NCBI RefSeq assembly: GCF_046569695.1
Contig: NZ_JBKHUI010000007.1
Coordinates: forward strand, 124,001-188,000
Direction of reading: 5' to 3'
Length of the DNA: 64,000 bases
Source: Kluyvera sp046569695
GTDB taxonomy: Bacteria; Pseudomonadota; Gammaproteobacteria; Enterobacterales; Enterobacteriaceae
Every line of letters begins with the position of its first letter. Position 1 is the stretch's first letter. Shown here piece after piece: positions 41,411-50,488 of this stretch. The position numbers and the translations under genes were made by a program. The notes under the pieces were generated by a model that had not been told where the DNA came from, did not search any database, and worked only from the letters and a program-made list of their open reading frames with translations.

Positions 41411-42679
41411 ATGGACAAAAATCTTATTCCTCAGGCCACGTCGCCCCTGGCTACGTGGCTTTCTTATCTGGAAAATCTCCACTCAAAAACTATCGACCTT
41501 GGCCTCGAACGCGTCAGCCGGGTTGCCGGTCAATTAGACATCCTGCAGCCTGCGCCATTCGTCTTTACCGTCGCGGGAACCAACGGCAAAGGCACCACCT
41601 GTCGCACGCTGGAAACTATTCTGATGGCGGCTGGCTATAAGGTAGGGGTTTATAGCTCTCCACATCTGGTGCGCTACACCGAACGCGTACGCGTACAGGG
41701 AGCTGAGCTTGCAGAAAGCGCGCATACCGCCTCATTCGCGGCGATTGAAACCGGACGTGGTGATACCTCACTGACCTATTTCGAATACGGCACGCTGTCG
41801 GCGCTGTGGCTGTTTAAGCAAGCAAAGCTCGACGTTGTGATTCTGGAAGTGGGCTTAGGCGGTCGCCTTGATGCCACGAACATCGTTGATGCTAACGTCG
41901 CCGTGGTAACCAGTATTGCGCTGGACCATACCGACTGGCTGGGGCCGGACCGTGAAAGCATTGGCCGTGAGAAAGCGGGCGTGTTCCGTGCTAATCGCCC
42001 TGCGGTGGTTGGTGAGCCGGATATGCCGCACACCATTGCCGACGTAGCACATGAAAAAGGCGCACTGCTGCTGCAGCGTAACGTTGACTGGCGCTACACC
42101 GTTGAAGACGAAAGCTGGACCTTTAGCGACGCTCAGGGCGAGCTGCGTAATCTGCCGTTGCCAAACGTGCCGCAGCCTAACGCCGCCACGGCGCTTGCCG
42201 CGCTGCGCGCCAGTGGGCTTGAAGTGAGTGAAGCGGTGATCCGTGAAGGCATCGCCAGCGCGATTCTGCCGGGCCGTTTCCAGACTATCCAACTTGAGCC
42301 ATGCGTTATCCTTGATGTCGCGCATAACCCGCACGCCGCAGCCTATCTTGCCGGGCGTCTCAAATCGTTGCCGAAAACTGGGCGAGTGCTGGCGGTTATT
42401 GGTATGCTGCATGATAAGGACATCGCCGGTACGCTGGCGTGTCTGGAGGACGTTGTGGATAGCTGGTACTGTGCGCCGCTCGAAGGACCTCGCGGCGCCA
42501 CGGCGGAACAGCTGCGCGAGCATCTGCGCGCAGGGGCCGTCTTTACCAGCGTCGAGCAGGCGTGGCATGCCGCCATGGCTGGCGCAGCGCCCGAAGATAC
42601 GGTGCTGGTGTGTGGATCGTTCCACACGGTAGCGCATGTGATGGAAGCGTTGGACGCGGGGAGTGCCGGTGGCAAGTAA
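41411..42679 (+). CDS. folC: Dihydrofolate synthase / folylpolyglutamate synthase
   Basis: 422 residues from ATG 41411, the E. coli length. The longer frame to 41360 lies in the accD terminator. It is a bifunctional Mur-ligase family enzyme that adds Glu to dihydropteroate and then to tetrahydrofolates. The ATP loop is VAGTNGKGTTCR near residue 50; LDHTDWLG and the later FDVAHNPH-type motif (ILDVAHNPHAAAYL) are conserved. The end overlaps the dedD start by 11 bases. Confidence 0.96.
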   Translation: MDKNLIPQATSPLATWLSYLENLHSKTIDLGLERVSRVAGQLDILQPAPFVFTVAGTNGKGTTCRTLETILMAAGYKVGVYSSPHLVRYTERVRVQGAELAESAHTASFAAIETGRGDTSLTYFEYGTLSALWLFKQAKLDVVILEVGLGGRLDATNIVDANVAVVTSIALDHTDWLGPDRESIGREKAGVFRANRPAVVGEPDMPHTIADVAHEKGALLLQRNVDWRYTVEDESWTFSDAQGELRNLPLPNVPQPNAATALAALRASGLEVSEAVIREGIASAILPGRFQTIQLEPCVILDVAHNPHAAAYLAGRLKSLPKTGRVLAVIGMLHDKDIAGTLACLEDVVDSWYCAPLEGPRGATAEQLREHLRAGAVFTSVEQAWHAAMAGAAPEDTVLVCGSFHTVAHVMEALDAGSAGGK

Positions 42680-43346
42680 GTTTCAAAACCGTCTCGTCGG
42701 GACGATAGTATTAGTTGCGCTGGGGGTCATTGTGCTGCCAGGGCTGCTTGACGGGCAAAAAAAGCATTATCAGGATGAGTTCGCGGCGATTCCGCTGGTG
42801 CCAAAACCGGGCGACCGTGATGAACCTGACATGCTACCGACGGCAACGCAGGCATTGCCTGCTCAGCCGCCTGAAGGGGCGGCGGAAGAGGTGAGGGCAG
42901 GCGATGCTGCAGCGCCGTCGCTGGACTCCAGCCGTCTGGCCGTTAATGGCAACGGCGATCTCGAACAGATCCCGCCGGCCGCCGAACTGCCGAAGCCAAA
43001 ACCAGTAGAAAAACCGAAACCAAAACCGCAGCCTGTTGCTGAACAGGTCGCGGCAACGACGCCACCGCCGAAAGCCGCGCCGGAAGAGAAACCGGCACCG
43101 GTAGGTAAAGCGTACGTGGTGCAACTTGGTGCATTGAAGAATGCGGATAAGGTGAACGAAATTGTGGCGAGTCTGCGTGGTGCGGGATATCACGCCTACA
43201 CGTCGCCTTCGACGCCTGTTCAGGGTAAAATCACCCGTATTCTGGTCGGCCCGGATGCCTCGAAAGATAAGCTGAAAGGTTCACTTGCTGAACTGAATCG
43301 GTTGTCGGGGCTCAGCGGTGTGGTGATGGGATATACGCCGAACTAA
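42669..43346 (+). CDS. dedD: Cell division SPOR-domain protein DedD
   Basis: 225 residues from GTG 42669 (VASKFQNRLVG), with GGGGAG just upstream; a GTG at 42663 is less likely. Layout: N-terminal membrane segment (VGTIVLVALGVIVLPGLL), a long Pro/Lys-rich periplasmic linker, and a C-terminal SPOR domain (about residues 145-222: AYVVQLGALKNADKVNEIV). DedD localises to the septal ring by binding denuded glycan and supports constriction. It overlaps folC. Confidence 0.95.
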   Translation: MASKFQNRLVGTIVLVALGVIVLPGLLDGQKKHYQDEFAAIPLVPKPGDRDEPDMLPTATQALPAQPPEGAAEEVRAGDAAAPSLDSSRLAVNGNGDLEQIPPAAELPKPKPVEKPKPKPQPVAEQVAATTPPPKAAPEEKPAPVGKAYVVQLGALKNADKVNEIVASLRGAGYHAYTSPSTPVQGKITRILVGPDASKDKLKGSLAELNRLSGLSGVVMGYTPN

Positions 43347-43358
43347 GGCGTAGGTTTT

Positions 43359-43406
43359 CCCCTCACCCCGGCCCCCTCTCCCAGGGGAGAGGGGGAGGGT
43401 GAGGGG
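43359..43406. repeat. Long GC-rich palindromic extragenic repeat
   Basis: Outer arms CCCCTCACC and GGTGAGGGG, inner arms CCCTCTCCC and GGGAGAGGG-like. It is a dispersed palindromic element of a type common in Enterobacter and Klebsiella relatives, lying between dedD and cvpA. A related shorter copy lies at 34459-34489. Confidence 0.75.
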
Positions 43407-43496
43407 TGTTGAACAACGCCTAAAACGACCAAAAAACGATGGCGTTGAATATTTTTTCAGCGCCATTTTTTATTTACGCCGGGGAAGGAAATCCCT

Positions 43497-43512
43497 ACGC
43501 AAACGTTTTCTT
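43497..43512. promoter_or_regulatory. PurR operator of cvpA-purF
   Basis: ACGCAAACGTTTTCTT is a perfect match to the PurR box consensus. It lies 56 bases upstream of cvpA, as in E. coli, where hypoxanthine/guanine-bound PurR represses the operon. Confidence 0.92.
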
Positions 43513-43567
43513 TTTCTGTTAGAATGCGCCCGAACTGGATGACAGGGCGTAAAATCGTGGGACATAT

Positions 43568-44056
43568 ATGGTCTGGATTGATTACGCCATTATCGCGGTG
43601 CTGGGCTTATCTTGCTTGGTGAGCCTCATCCGCGGCTTTGTTCGTGAAGCATTATCGTTGGTGACATGGGGCTGTGCCTTCTACGTTGCCAGCCATTACT
43701 ACACTGACCTGTCAGTCTGGTTTACGGGCTTTGAGGACGAACGGGTTCGAAATGGGATTGCTATTGCGGCGCTGTTCATCGCGACGCTCATCGTCGGCGC
43801 TATCGTCAACTTTGTGATAGGCCAACTGGTGGAAAAGACCGGTCTGTCGGGTACAGACAGGGTATTGGGGATCTGCTTCGGCGCATTACGTGGGGTGCTG
43901 ATTATCGCCGCTATCTTGTTCTTCCTTGACACCTTTACCGGGATGGCCAAAAGCGATGACTGGCAGCATTCGCAGTTTATTCCCTATTTCTCACCGGTTA
44001 TCAGATGGTTTTTTGAATACCTTCAAAGCTCGTCAAGTTTCTTGCCCAAAGTATAA
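43568..44056 (+). CDS. cvpA: Colicin V production protein CvpA
   Basis: 162 residues, a membrane protein with four membrane segments. It is needed for colicin V production in E. coli and has been linked to envelope homeostasis and bile salt resistance. The N-terminus WIDYAIIAVLGLSCLVSLIRGF is typical. It is the first gene of the PurR-controlled cvpA-purF operon; purF follows after 33 bases. Confidence 0.95.
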   Translation: MVWIDYAIIAVLGLSCLVSLIRGFVREALSLVTWGCAFYVASHYYTDLSVWFTGFEDERVRNGIAIAALFIATLIVGAIVNFVIGQLVEKTGLSGTDRVLGICFGALRGVLIIAAILFFLDTFTGMAKSDDWQHSQFIPYFSPVIRWFFEYLQSSSSFLPKV

Positions 44057-44089
44057 GCTTTGGGTCGTTGCTTAACGAGGAAAAGACGT

Positions 44090-45607
44090 ATGTGCGGTAT
44101 TGTCGGTATCGCCGGTGTCATGCCGGTAAACCAGTCGATTTATGATGCGCTAACGGTGCTGCAGCACCGTGGACAGGATGCCGCTGGCATCATCACCATT
44201 GATGCCAACAACTGCTTCCGCTTGCGTAAAGCGAACGGTCTGGTGAGCGATGTCTTTGAAGCCCGCCACATGCAGCGTATGCAGGGCAACATGGGTATTG
44301 GCCACGTGCGTTACCCAACGGCGGGCAGCTCCAGCGCCTCTGAGGCCCAGCCTTTTTACGTCAACTCCCCGTACGGCATTACGCTGGCGCATAACGGTAA
44401 CCTGACCAATGCGCACGAGTTACGTCAAAAGCTGTTTGAAGAAAAACGCCGCCACATCAACACCACCTCCGATTCTGAAATCCTGCTCAATATCTTCGCG
44501 AGCGAGCTGGATAACTTCCGTCATTACCCGCTGGAAGCCGACAACATCTTCGCGGCTATTGCCGCCACCAACCGCCAGATTCGCGGTGCGTATGCCTGCG
44601 TCGCGATGATTATCGGCCACGGCATGGTGGCTTTCCGTGACCCGAACGGTATTCGTCCGCTGGTGCTGGGCAAGCGTGATATTGGCGACGGTCGCACCGA
44701 ATATATGGTGGCCTCCGAAAGCGTGGCGCTGGACACCCTCGGCTTTGAATTCCTGCGCGACGTTGCGCCGGGCGAGGCGGTCTACATCACCGAAAACGGC
44801 CAGCTGTTCACCCGTCAGTGCGCTGACAACCCGGTGAGCAACCCGTGCCTGTTCGAGTACGTCTACTTCGCGCGTCCGGACTCCTTTATCGACAAGATTT
44901 CCGTCTACAGCGCCCGCGTAAACATGGGGACCAGGCTCGGCGAGAAGATTGCGCGTGAATGGGAAGATCTGGATATCGACGTAGTCATTCCGATTCCGGA
45001 AACCTCTTGCGATATCGCGCTGGAAATTGCCCGTATTCTCGGCAAACCGTATCGTCAGGGTTTTGTGAAAAACCGCTACGTGGGCCGCACCTTTATCATG
45101 CCGGGCCAGCAGCTGCGTCGTAAGTCCGTTCGCCGCAAGCTCAACGCGAACCGCGCTGAATTCCGCGATAAGAACGTGCTGCTGGTGGATGACTCCATCG
45201 TGCGCGGTACTACCTCTGAGCAGATTATCGAGATGGCACGTGAAGCCGGGGCGAAGAAGGTCTATTTGGCCTCTGCGGCACCGGAAATTCGTTTCCCGAA
45301 CGTCTACGGTATCGATATGCCAACCGCTACCGAGCTGATTGCTCACGGGCGTGAAGTGGATGAGATTCGCCAGATCATCGGCGCTGACGGTCTTATCTTC
45401 CAGGATCTGGACGATCTGATTGACGCGGTACGCGCGGAGAACCCGGATATTCAGCAGTTTGAATGCTCGGTGTTTAACGGGGTGTACGTGACTAAAGACG
45501 TCGACCAGACCTATCTCGATTTCCTCGATTCTCTGCGTAATGACGACGCGAAAGCGGTGCAGTTGCAGAATGAAGTGGAAAACTTAGAGATGCATAACGA
45601 AGGGTAA
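44090..45607 (+). CDS. purF: Amidophosphoribosyltransferase PurF
   Basis: 505 residues from ATG 44090 after CGAGGA. First committed enzyme of purine synthesis: PRPP plus glutamine to 5-phosphoribosylamine. After removal of the initiator Met, Cys2 (MCGIVGIAG) is the N-terminal nucleophile of the glutaminase domain. The PRPP-binding motif is VLLVDDSIVRGTTS near residue 363. No long propeptide, as in the E. coli enzyme. It is repressed through the PurR box before cvpA. Confidence 0.97.
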   Translation: MCGIVGIAGVMPVNQSIYDALTVLQHRGQDAAGIITIDANNCFRLRKANGLVSDVFEARHMQRMQGNMGIGHVRYPTAGSSSASEAQPFYVNSPYGITLAHNGNLTNAHELRQKLFEEKRRHINTTSDSEILLNIFASELDNFRHYPLEADNIFAAIAATNRQIRGAYACVAMIIGHGMVAFRDPNGIRPLVLGKRDIGDGRTEYMVASESVALDTLGFEFLRDVAPGEAVYITENGQLFTRQCADNPVSNPCLFEYVYFARPDSFIDKISVYSARVNMGTRLGEKIAREWEDLDIDVVIPIPETSCDIALEIARILGKPYRQGFVKNRYVGRTFIMPGQQLRRKSVRRKLNANRAEFRDKNVLLVDDSIVRGTTSEQIIEMAREAGAKKVYLASAAPEIRFPNVYGIDMPTATELIAHGREVDEIRQIIGADGLIFQDLDDLIDAVRAENPDIQQFECSVFNGVYVTKDVDQTYLDFLDSLRNDDAKAVQLQNEVENLEMHNEG

Positions 45608-45614
45608 ATCAGGA

Positions 45615-45705
45615 ATGCCGGATGACGACGCATCGCGTCTTATCCGGCCTACCGTCTACCCTCGTTGTAGGCCGGATAAGGCGTAACCGCCATCCGGCTT
45701 TTTTT
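45615..45705. repeat. REP pair (BIME) after purF, ending in a terminator-like hairpin
   Basis: Two REP units in opposite orientation: ATGCCGGATGACGACGCATC... at 45615-45652 and GTAGGCCGGATAAGGCGTAA... at 45667-45698, the latter followed by seven T residues. The pair fills the gap between purF and the convergent GH127 gene. Confidence 0.85.
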
Positions 45706-45709
45706 ATGG

Positions 45710-47677
45710 TTACGCCTCGTCCACCCAAATCCGCATTTCGCCTTCGCCACGGTTGGCCCAGCTAAACCACGGGATAAAGGTTAACGTCTGCTTCTCAACC
45801 GCCGTCTGACGATTATCAAAGCTGTATAGCGGCTTGTCCTCCTGCGCGGTCAGCACGCGTAACCCTTCCGCCTGCAACAGAATTTTGCCTTTCAGCACGC
45901 CCACGCCCTGAATCTCACGGAATACGCTCTCTTTTGGCAGCGACAGGTTATGCAGTTCGCTGCCGTTATCCGCCTCTTCCAGGCAGTAGACCAGCGGCCC
46001 GCGTTGAATCGCCACTTTGCCTGCCGCATGGCGCACCAGCGGGTTGGCGTAGACACGCCGGATAGTCATCGGCAGGTGCAGCGTAATCACGTCACCTTCC
46101 TGCCACTCCCGGTACAGATGCAGGTAACCGTTGAGGGTATCGCCCACCGCGAGCTGACCGTTGACCAGCACCTTCGGTGCTTCACACCACTCCGGTAGAC
46201 GCAGCGCCAGGGTATGTTCGACCGCTTGCGGATGTGTGAAGCGAATGTTCACCTCTTCATCCCACGGGTAGTTGCCTTCGATTTTGAGCGCCAGCGTCTG
46301 GTCGTTCACCGTGAACTGCGCTTCGCTACCGGCGTAGAAGTTGATAAATAGCGCATCCGGGCGTGGGGTGAAAATGTAGTGGCCGATAGCAACCAGCGTG
46401 CGCGCAATATTCGGCGGGCAGCAGGCGCAGCCGAACCAGCGCTGGCGAACCGGTTTAATGTGATCGTAGATATGATTATGTGGAATGCTTTTCGGGTGCG
46501 TCTCCAGCGGGTTGACGTAGAAGAAGTGCTTACCGTCCAGCGCCATTCCGCCAAGCACCGTATTGTAGAACGCGCGCTCCATTACATCGGCGTAGTGAGC
46601 ATCGCCCTCCATTTCTAACATGCGCCGGGCGAACATCATCAGGCCAATTGAGGCGCAGCTTTCGCCGTAGGCGGTGTCGTTCGGCAGGTCATAGTCGCTG
46701 GTGAAGGCTTCGCCAATTCCCTGCGATCCGATGCCGCCGGTGATGTACATGCGGCGCTGCACCATGTTGTCCCAGATGCGCAGACAGGTCTGGCGCTTAT
46801 CTTCGTCGTGGGTCATACGGGCGATATGCGCCAGCCCTGTCATCAGGTACACCGAGCGGACGGCGTGGCCGACCGCTTCGTGCTGCTCGGAAAGCGGCTT
46901 GTGCGCATGGGTGTACGATTTGTCTTTAATCATGCCAGGCCAGGCATCGCCCCAGCCGACCCAGTGGCGAGTGCCGCCGCGTTTTTCAAACTCAATATCG
47001 TAGTAGTACGGCTGCTGGCCGCGCTCTTCGACGAAGAAGCGGGCCAGCGTCTGATAGCGTGGTTCCTGGGTAACTTCATACAGACGCATCAGCGCCAGTT
47101 CGATTTCCGGATGCCCCGGATAGCCGCGCAGCTTCCCGGGGGTGGGGCCGAAAACCGTGTCGATGTGATCGGCAAAGCGGCAGGAAATATCGAGCAGGCG
47201 ACGCTTGCCGGTGGCGTGGTAAAACGCCACCGCCGCTTCGAACAGGTGTCCGGCGCAGTAAAGCTCGTGGCACTCAGCCACGTTGGTCCAGCGTAAGCCC
47301 GGCTCTTTTACGGTATACCAGGTATTCAGATAACCATCTTCACACTGCGCCTGCGCCAGCAGTTCAATCACCTCATCGGCGGTCTTTTCCAGTTGGGCGT
47401 CAGGCTTCTGGCTGAGTGACCAGGCAACCGCTTCCAGCCATTTGGTGACATCGCTGTCCTGAAAGACCATCCCATAAAAATCACCCTGCTCAAGACCGGC
47501 GGCAATGCGGTAGTTAGCCAGCGCGTGGCTGGGTTCCGCCTCCGGAAGATTGTCATTCAGCGCTTCCCACTGATAAGGGATAACCACATCGCGGATGAGG
47601 CGCTGGTATTCCCCTAAAAATGGGTCGGTAATGGTGATTCGGTTCAGATCGGCTTCAATCACATCAGACTGCATCAT
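45710..47677 (-). CDS. Glycoside hydrolase family 127 beta-L-arabinofuranosidase-like enzyme
   Basis: 655 residues. GH127 (formerly DUF1680) enzymes release beta-L-arabinofuranose from plant hydroxyproline-rich glycoproteins and pectic side chains. The zinc-thiolate site known from the Bifidobacterium enzyme HypBA1 is visible: AYGESCASIG (Glu and Cys) near residue 341 and GCACCPPNIART with the adjacent Cys pair, one of which is the nucleophile. No signal peptide, so it acts on imported oligosaccharides in the cytoplasm. It lies eight bases downstream of the symporter gene and forms an operon with it. Confidence 0.88.
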   Translation of the reverse strand: MMQSDVIEADLNRITITDPFLGEYQRLIRDVVIPYQWEALNDNLPEAEPSHALANYRIAAGLEQGDFYGMVFQDSDVTKWLEAVAWSLSQKPDAQLEKTADEVIELLAQAQCEDGYLNTWYTVKEPGLRWTNVAECHELYCAGHLFEAAVAFYHATGKRRLLDISCRFADHIDTVFGPTPGKLRGYPGHPEIELALMRLYEVTQEPRYQTLARFFVEERGQQPYYYDIEFEKRGGTRHWVGWGDAWPGMIKDKSYTHAHKPLSEQHEAVGHAVRSVYLMTGLAHIARMTHDEDKRQTCLRIWDNMVQRRMYITGGIGSQGIGEAFTSDYDLPNDTAYGESCASIGLMMFARRMLEMEGDAHYADVMERAFYNTVLGGMALDGKHFFYVNPLETHPKSIPHNHIYDHIKPVRQRWFGCACCPPNIARTLVAIGHYIFTPRPDALFINFYAGSEAQFTVNDQTLALKIEGNYPWDEEVNIRFTHPQAVEHTLALRLPEWCEAPKVLVNGQLAVGDTLNGYLHLYREWQEGDVITLHLPMTIRRVYANPLVRHAAGKVAIQRGPLVYCLEEADNGSELHNLSLPKESVFREIQGVGVLKGKILLQAEGLRVLTAQEDKPLYSFDNRQTAVEKQTLTFIPWFSWANRGEGEMRIWVDEA

Positions 47678-47684
47678 GTTTACC

Positions 47685-49088
47685 TCAGGAAATGTGTGAA
47701 TGGCGTTGGTGAAGGTCGGTAGAAATACGTTTCATCATTGGGCCGTTAAGACGGCACTTCAGCAGGCACATGGCGAGCACAAAGTGGAACAGCGCTGGTA
47801 CCAGGCTTTGCAGCAGGGTGATGCCATGGATAGACGCTGGCGTCTGGTTTCCAAGCCCAGGCTGATAGGCCACCATAATCAGGATCAGGCTGATAATTCC
47901 GCCGGAAGAGGCCCAGGAGAGCTTGATGAAAAAGAGGTTAAAGGCGAAGTTCATCCCGGAGGAACGCACGCCGGTTTTCCATTCGCCGTAATCATCGGCG
48001 AAGGCCATAATCGAGAAGTGCAGCGGCAGGGTGAAGCCCTGAATCACGCTGTTAACCGCAATGCAGACCAGCCACAGCACCTGGTATTGCGGGCCAACCG
48101 GCAGAAAGTACATGCCAATTCCGAAGGCGACCAGCACGAGGTTAGTCCAGTAGTAGAGGCGCACCATATCGACGCGGCGCGAGAGCGGGTTGACGATCAT
48201 GGCCCCGGCAATCCCGGAAACGGTGAGGATACCGAAGAACATCGACATATACCCAGCGCCGCCCTCAAGCGCGTAGGAGATAAAGTACATGTAGCCGCCG
48301 CCGCGAATACAGAGAATATTCACCAGCAGGAAGGACATTACTAGCATCATCAGCAGTTGGTCATTTTTGCGCAGCCCGGCCAGGTGTTCGCGCAGGGTAA
48401 AGTTACCCGCCAGCGATAGCGGCACACGCTCTTTCACCCAGAAGAAGCACAGCAGGAACAGCACCATGCCGATGGTGCACAGTACGGTAACGCCATACTG
48501 ATAACCCTTAGCCAGGTTGCCTTGACCAAAATATTCCACCATCCACGGCAGACCCACCGAGACGAGGAAACCGGCAATGCCGCTTAACACGAAGCGCCAG
48601 GACTGGCAGGACATCACCTGATCGTGACGGTTGGTGATGGCGTTGATCAACGCGCAGTAAGGCACGTTGTTGGCGGTGTAGCCGATGGAGAGCAGGAAGT
48701 AGGTGCCGAACGCCCAGGCGATTTTTGCGTTCGCGCTCATGTCCGGGACGGTAAAGGTCAGAATGCCGATGATGCCCAGCGGCACGGCAGTCCAGAGTTG
48801 CCATGGGCGAAAACGACCCCAGCGGCTGCGGGTACGGTCGGCAATCACGCCCATGACCGGGTCAGAAACGGCATCAAAGATACGCAGAGTGAAGAACATC
48901 GCACCGACGATAGCGGGGCTCAGCCCAAAGACATCGGTGTAGAAAAAGAGCAAAAAGCCGCTAATCAAATCTGAGATGCAATGCCCGCCTGCATCGCCTA
49001 ATCCATAGCCTATCTTTTCGCGGGTAGAGAGCGTCTCTCCCGCATCAACGGTCTGTACATCAGTATCCAGGTTATCAGCAATGGTCAT
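47685..49088 (-). CDS. GPH-family sugar:cation symporter
   Basis: 467 residues from the ATG at 49088 with CGAGGA seven bases upstream; a TTG at 49094 is the alternative. About 12 membrane segments. It is a member of the glycoside-pentoside-hexuronide (MelB/XylP/YicJ) family: EKIGYGLGDAGGHC at the N-terminus and the RIFDAVSDPVMGVIADRT motif. It probably imports arabinose-containing oligosaccharides for the GH127 enzyme. The regulator gene lies divergently upstream. Confidence 0.9.
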   Translation of the reverse strand: MTIADNLDTDVQTVDAGETLSTREKIGYGLGDAGGHCISDLISGFLLFFYTDVFGLSPAIVGAMFFTLRIFDAVSDPVMGVIADRTRSRWGRFRPWQLWTAVPLGIIGILTFTVPDMSANAKIAWAFGTYFLLSIGYTANNVPYCALINAITNRHDQVMSCQSWRFVLSGIAGFLVSVGLPWMVEYFGQGNLAKGYQYGVTVLCTIGMVLFLLCFFWVKERVPLSLAGNFTLREHLAGLRKNDQLLMMLVMSFLLVNILCIRGGGYMYFISYALEGGAGYMSMFFGILTVSGIAGAMIVNPLSRRVDMVRLYYWTNLVLVAFGIGMYFLPVGPQYQVLWLVCIAVNSVIQGFTLPLHFSIMAFADDYGEWKTGVRSSGMNFAFNLFFIKLSWASSGGIISLILIMVAYQPGLGNQTPASIHGITLLQSLVPALFHFVLAMCLLKCRLNGPMMKRISTDLHQRHSHIS

Positions 49089-49433
49089 AACCAATCCTCG
49101 AACAGGGTGTGATGATTCAAAAAGTCATTACGGCGTATCTCTGACGATTTTTAGTAAATAACTAACGGCGCTGAGCATAGATCCTGAGCGAAAAGCGGGT
49201 ATATAGCGTACGTTTTAAAGAGTGAATTTGATCTTGTTTTTACTATAAATAAACTTTAATTAGTGATGCATGTCACAATCATTGATGATTTTGTTAAGGC
49301 GAAAGTCATTTTTAGGAGTTATTGGTAGTGTGGCGTTAGTTTGTTTAGTAAATAGAAATCTTACTTTACGAGCAGAATAGGGGGCGTGGTATCCTCTGTC
49401 CGGCATGATAGCGAACAGGCGGAAACGAACGGA
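49089..49433. promoter_or_regulatory. Divergent control region between symporter and LacI-type regulator
   Basis: About 345 AT-rich bases without a gene. A CRP-like site lies at 49262-49277. Operators for the LacI-type regulator are expected near the symporter start, for instance around the TAGCGTACGTTT sequence at about 49205, but I cannot prove this. Confidence 0.55.
49262..49277. promoter_or_regulatory. CRP-cAMP binding site
   Basis: AGTGATGCATGTCACA matches TGTGA-N6-TCACA in nine of ten conserved positions. It fits catabolite control of the GH127/symporter operon. Confidence 0.65.
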
Positions 49434-50447
49434 ATGGCGAAGAAAATTAGAATCAAAGATATTGCCACGGCGTGCGGCGTTTCGATTGCGGCGGTCTCCC
49501 GCGCCCTCAAAGGGCAACCGGGGCTCGGTGATGAAACGCGGCAGCGCATCCTGGCGATTGCTCAGGCAGAGGGCTATGACTTTAGCCGTCTGCGTAGCGG
49601 CCGTATTAAGCGGCTGATGTTTTTACTCCACCGGGAACACAATATCGCCAGCGCGCTGCCGTTCTACTCGACGGTGATGCTGGGCGTGGCGGATGCCTGC
49701 CGGGAAAATGATATCGCCATGAGTTTTCAACCTATTGGCCCACAGGATTCGGTGACTGAACTGATTCAACTGCACCAGCCGGATGCGTTGGTTTGCGCCG
49801 GCTACCTTGAGCCAGAGGTGCTGGCCGAACTACGCCAGACGGCCCTGCCGGTGGCGCTGGTCGATTTATGGGCAGCTGATTTTCCCTGCGTGAACCCGGA
49901 TAATTTCCACGGCGGTTTCATTGCCACGCGTCATCTGCTGGAGCAGGGGAGAACCCGCATTGCATTTCTGGGGACTTCACAGCGCCACTACAGTATTCGT
50001 CAGCGCGTCGAGGGTTATCAGCAGGCGCTGTTTGATGCCGGGATGACGCTCGCGCCAGAATACTGTGTTGAGGTGCCGCCGATTAAAGAGATCGAGCAGG
50101 CTCTGGTTGAAGGAATGTCACGACTGCTGGCGCTACCGCAGCCGCCGGATGCGATTTTTGCCTATAACGACGTAGCCGCGCTGGTGGCGATGCGCGAGTG
50201 CGCCCGTCGGGGCATTCGCGTGCCGGAAGAGGTGGCCATCGTCGGGTTCGATGACATCGATGCCGCGGCCTGGGCCCATCCGCCGCTGACCACGGTAGCG
50301 GTTGATAAGCGTGAACTGGGGCGAGATGCCTTTCAGTTGCTGATGAACGACGAAAGCGAACGCAATCTGCTGCTCCCAGTGCGGCTGGTGGCGCGCGGCA
50401 GTTCGGTGACGGATAGCGACGCGTTGCGGTTGCGTCTGGCGCCGTAA
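49434..50447 (+). CDS. LacI-family transcriptional regulator
   Basis: 337 residues from ATG 49434 (MAKKIRIKDIATACGVS); the longer frame from 49386 adds 16 unsupported residues. The N-terminal helix-turn-helix and hinge are typical: IKDIATACGVSIAAVSRALK, then a periplasmic-binding-protein-like effector domain (residues about 62-330) with DAIFAYNDVAALVAM and VAIVGFDDIDAAAWAHPPLT. It should repress the divergent symporter-GH127 operon in response to the transported sugar or its product. Confidence 0.9.
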   Translation: MAKKIRIKDIATACGVSIAAVSRALKGQPGLGDETRQRILAIAQAEGYDFSRLRSGRIKRLMFLLHREHNIASALPFYSTVMLGVADACRENDIAMSFQPIGPQDSVTELIQLHQPDALVCAGYLEPEVLAELRQTALPVALVDLWAADFPCVNPDNFHGGFIATRHLLEQGRTRIAFLGTSQRHYSIRQRVEGYQQALFDAGMTLAPEYCVEVPPIKEIEQALVEGMSRLLALPQPPDAIFAYNDVAALVAMRECARRGIRVPEEVAIVGFDDIDAAAWAHPPLTTVAVDKRELGRDAFQLLMNDESERNLLLPVRLVARGSSVTDSDALRLRLAP

Positions 50448-50488
50448 TCCGGCAAAGTTTGCCCCATTATGGCTACAGGGCGGTTCGT

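Noticed and set aside
44420..45346. 308-codon open frame on the minus strand across purF
   Set aside because: Antisense to purF and driven by its codon bias; no start signals or motifs.
47700..48344. 214-codon plus-strand frame inside the symporter gene
   Set aside because: Opposite-strand shadow of a membrane protein gene, rich in His, Gln and Glu as expected for antisense of hydrophobic codons.
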